From contig DCVB01000119.1 of the NCBI GenBank assembly GCA_002327965.1, forward strand, positions 1 to 14,684: a DNA stretch of 14,684 nt, given 5' to 3'. Position numbers and translations under genes: made by a program. Of this stretch, positions 12,576 through 14,684 are shown piece after piece. The DNA is from Candidatus Aminicenantes bacterium UBA2199. GTDB lineage: Bacteria; Acidobacteriota; Aminicenantia; UBA2199. The first letter of the stretch is position 1. Each line of letters opens with the position of its first letter. Under the pieces are notes generated by a model. The model worked only from the letters and a program-made list of their open reading frames with translations, was not told the origin of the DNA and ran no database searches.

Positions 12576-14201
12576 ATGAAACGAACCATTTCCCTGCTGG
12601 CGATCTGCCTGCTGTCGATACTGCTGCCGGCCGATGGGATCCTGACCGTGGCCGAGAGTTCGGATTACGCAAGAACTTCTTTGTATGACGATGTCATGCA
12701 ATTCCTGTACCAGGTGCAGAAGACGTCCGACCTGGTGAGCGTTTTGCCTCTGGCCTTTTCCAGCGAGGGCCGCATGATCCCCCTGGTGGTCGTTAGCCGG
12801 GAGAAAGTGAGCCGGCCGGCCGATCTGGCGCTCTATGGCAAGCCGGCAGTGCTGGTCATGGCCAACATCCATGCCGGCGAGGTCGAGGGCAAGGAGGCAT
12901 CGCTGATGCTCATCCGCGACATCGCCTCCGGGAAATTCCCGGGAATGCTCGATTCCCAGGTGCTGCTCTTCATACCGATCTTCAATGCCGACGGCAACGA
13001 AAAGCTGGGACGCAACCGCCGCGACCTCGGCCCTGAACTGGCCGGCGTGCGCTACAATGGCCAGAACCTCGACCTGAACCGCGACTACATGAAGCTGGAA
13101 TCGCCGGAGGTCCAGGCCCTGGTCGGTCTTTTCAATTCCTGGGATCCGGTGCTGACCGTGGATATGCACACCACCAACGGTTCTTATCACCGTGAGCCGG
13201 TCACCTATTCGACCGTGCTCCATCCCAATGGCGATCCGCTGCTGGCCGACTACATGTGGCGCAAGCTGTTCCCTTCCGTGGCCGGGACGCTCAAGACCCT
13301 TTACGGGTACGACAGTGTTCCCTACGGTAACTTCGTTGACCGCGAATTTCCGGAAAAGGGCTGGGAGAACGATGCCCTGGAGGCCCGCTACGGCTCCAAT
13401 TACGTGGGCCTGCGCAACCGCTTCAGCGTGCTGGACGAAAACTACTCCTACGCCGATTTCAAGACCCGCGTCCTCGCCTCGCGGGCGTTCGTCGCCTCCA
13501 TCCTGGACTATACCGCCAAGAACGTCGGCGCCATGGCCGAGATGGCGCGCCGCTGCGACCGCGAAACGATCGCCCGGTTCCATCGCGGCAAATTCGCCCT
13601 GGAGTACAAGCTGGAACGGCTCTTCGACATCACGGTCAAGAGCTATGAATTCGTCAAGGAAGCCATCCGGCCCGAGGATCGCGCCAATTATCCTCCCTGG
13701 GCGGGCGAATTCATCATGAGCAAGACCGACACGCTGAGGGATTACACGATACCCTATTTCTCGCTGGCCGTCCCCAGCCGTACGCTGCCGCTTCCCGCCG
13801 GCTACGTTCTGGCGCCCCACCAGGGCGAGGTCCTGGCCAACCTGAAACGCCACGGCATCCGCGTCGAGCGGGTGCTGGAAGGCTTCCGCGCGGAGGCCGA
13901 AAGCTTCATCATCACCTCCGTCGAGCCGGGCAGGAGCATTTACCAGGGCCGTGTACAGAATACCATCCGTGGAAGCTATGAAAAGGTCGAGGCCGATATT
14001 CCGCCCGGTTCGTACTACATCGGCCTGGACCAGCCCCTGGCGCGCCTGGTGCCTGTGCTGCTCGAGCCCGAGTCGGTCGACAGCCTGGCGGCCTGGGGCT
14101 TCTTCAACCGCGTCATCGTCCAGCAGTGGAGCAACCGCCCCGGCCCTTATCCCGTCCGGCGCCTGGCCGAACGGCCCACCGTCCCCATGCTGAGCGAGTG
14201 A
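12576..14201 (+). CDS. Secreted M14-family zinc carboxypeptidase-like protein
   Basis: 541 residues. M14 peptidases remove C-terminal residues from peptides (or act on cell-wall peptides) with one zinc ion. A signal peptide (about 1-21, MKRTISLLAICLLSILLPADG) indicates export. The catalytic domain spans about 35-315. Zinc ligands fit His99 and Glu102 in NIHAGEVEG (97-105) and His198 in DMHTTNG (196-202). Substrate-binding NRD is at 168-170 (LDLNRDY), and the general base is probably Glu288 in LDENYSYADFKTR (286-298). A C-terminal region (about 316-541) without zinc motifs contains Pro/Leu-rich beta segments of unknown role; it is longer than in classical carboxypeptidases. GGAGG at 12567-12571, 4 nt before ATG, sets the start. 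The ffh gene follows by 7 nt, so the two may share a transcript although their roles differ. Substrate specificity is unknown. Confidence 0.88.
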   Translation: MKRTISLLAICLLSILLPADGILTVAESSDYARTSLYDDVMQFLYQVQKTSDLVSVLPLAFSSEGRMIPLVVVSREKVSRPADLALYGKPAVLVMANIHAGEVEGKEASLMLIRDIASGKFPGMLDSQVLLFIPIFNADGNEKLGRNRRDLGPELAGVRYNGQNLDLNRDYMKLESPEVQALVGLFNSWDPVLTVDMHTTNGSYHREPVTYSTVLHPNGDPLLADYMWRKLFPSVAGTLKTLYGYDSVPYGNFVDREFPEKGWENDALEARYGSNYVGLRNRFSVLDENYSYADFKTRVLASRAFVASILDYTAKNVGAMAEMARRCDRETIARFHRGKFALEYKLERLFDITVKSYEFVKEAIRPEDRANYPPWAGEFIMSKTDTLRDYTIPYFSLAVPSRTLPLPAGYVLAPHQGEVLANLKRHGIRVERVLEGFRAEAESFIITSVEPGRSIYQGRVQNTIRGSYEKVEADIPPGSYYIGLDQPLARLVPVLLEPESVDSLAAWGFFNRVIVQQWSNRPGPYPVRRLAERPTVPMLSE

Positions 14202-14208
14202 GGCGCCC

Positions 14209-14684
14209 GTGCTGGAAGGGTTGAGCGAACGCCTCGGCAAGGTGCTGCGCTACCTGCGCGGCGAAGTGAAGGTCACCGAGGAGAACATGCAGCAGGCGCT
14301 GCGGGAAATCCGCCTGACGCTGCTGGAGGCCGACGTCAATTTCAAGGTGGTCAAGCAGTTCATCGAGAACGTGCGCGGCAAGTCCATGGGCCGCGAGGTG
14401 CACGAGAGCCTCAATCCCACCCAGCAGGTGATCCAGATCGTCCAGCAGGAACTGACGGCCATGCTGGGCGCGGAGAACCGCGAACTGAACCGCAGCCCGC
14501 TCAAGCCGACCGTCATCATGCTGGCCGGACTGCAGGGTTCGGGCAAGACCACCAGCGCCGGCAAGCTGGCGCTGCACCTGAAGGCACTGGACAAGAGTTC
14601 CCTGCTCTGCTCGTTCGACCTGAAGCGGCTGGCCGCCGGCGAACAGCTGGAATCCATCGCCCGCGACAGCGGCATCGCCTTCTT
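14209..14684 (+). CDS. ffh: Signal recognition particle protein Ffh (SRP54), 3' end outside window
   Basis: 158 N-terminal residues are present. Ffh is the SRP GTPase that, with 4.5S RNA and FtsY, brings nascent membrane proteins to the inner membrane. The N domain (about 1-95) shows LSERLGKVLRYLRGE and LREIRLTLLEADVNFKVVK (31-49), followed by LNPTQQV (68-74). The G domain begins at about 100 with the P-loop GLQGSGKTT (107-115). The next motif reads DLKRLAAGEQL (137-147), where most Ffh proteins have a DxYRPAA form; Asp137 and Arg140 are kept. The start is GTG at 14209, preceded by TGAGG (14199-14203) that overlaps the stop codon of the peptidase gene. The M domain lies beyond the window. Confidence 0.94.
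   Translation, partial: MLEGLSERLGKVLRYLRGEVKVTEENMQQALREIRLTLLEADVNFKVVKQFIENVRGKSMGREVHESLNPTQQVIQIVQQELTAMLGAENRELNRSPLKPTVIMLAGLQGSGKTTSAGKLALHLKALDKSSLLCSFDLKRLAAGEQLESIARDSGIAF

Noticed and set aside
12374..12688. 104-codon open frame on the plus strand
   Set aside because: It overlaps the first 113 bp of the peptidase gene in another frame, lacks a ribosome site and spans the dyads; no protein-like pattern.
12552..14240. 562-codon open frame on the minus strand
   Set aside because: It lies antisense to the M14 peptidase, whose zinc motifs and signal peptide are clear. The antisense product is rich in His, Gln, Val and Gly with no domain pattern, a usual effect of high GC.

Overview
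The window is high-GC bacterial chromosome, roughly 60-65% G+C by eye, with tightly packed protein genes. It contains no rRNA, tRNA, CRISPR array or insertion sequence that I can recognise. Gene content (EttA, RhlB-type helicase, Ffh) is bacterial. The combination of a PknB-type kinase, PP2C and FHA set, a DUF4388/PATAN protein, a secreted M14 peptidase and a Fe/Mn superoxide dismutase of the archaeal-like outer-sphere type suggests a deep-branching Gram-negative-like lineage such as Acidobacteriota or Aminicenantota. That placement is a guess from gene style, not a proven assignment.

Layout. At 1-1928 on the minus strand are ettA (cut by the window edge) and a RhlB-like DEAD-box RNA helicase, which look co-transcribed from a good sigma70-type promoter at 2043-2071 with a leader of about 105 nt. 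An intergenic stretch (1929-2314) carries two clusters of 7-bp-period repeats. At 2315-4439 on the plus strand, a membrane-anchored GT2 glycosyltransferase overlaps a GT4 glycosyltransferase by 38 nt, a pair likely to build a lipid-linked or cell-surface glycan. At 4499-9250 on the plus strand lies a compact signalling operon: a 27-codon leader ORF, a PP2C phosphatase with one membrane span and a large C-terminal domain, a PknB-like Ser/Thr kinase with one membrane span and a C-terminal domain, a membrane-anchored FHA protein, and a secreted thioredoxin-fold protein. Writer, eraser and reader of Thr phosphorylation are thus together, linked by ATGA overlaps or gaps of 8-9 nt. A perfect 24-bp palindrome (9317-9340) separates this operon from a convergent gene (9343-11025, minus) for a PATAN/DUF4388 protein with one membrane span. 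That protein's outer part shares a short motif with the outer part of the kinase.

From 12239 down to 11122 on the minus strand, a superoxide dismutase and a methylated-DNA-protein cysteine methyltransferase form a coupled pair (TAATG overlap) behind a near-perfect promoter (12276-12304). At 12576-14201 on the plus strand is a secreted M14 zinc carboxypeptidase-like protein, followed 7 nt later by the start of ffh (SRP54), which runs off the window.

The most interesting unit is the 4.5-9.25 kb phosphosignalling operon: kinase and phosphatase both have uncharacterised domains across the membrane, and the phosphatase appears to be translationally coupled to a short leader peptide.
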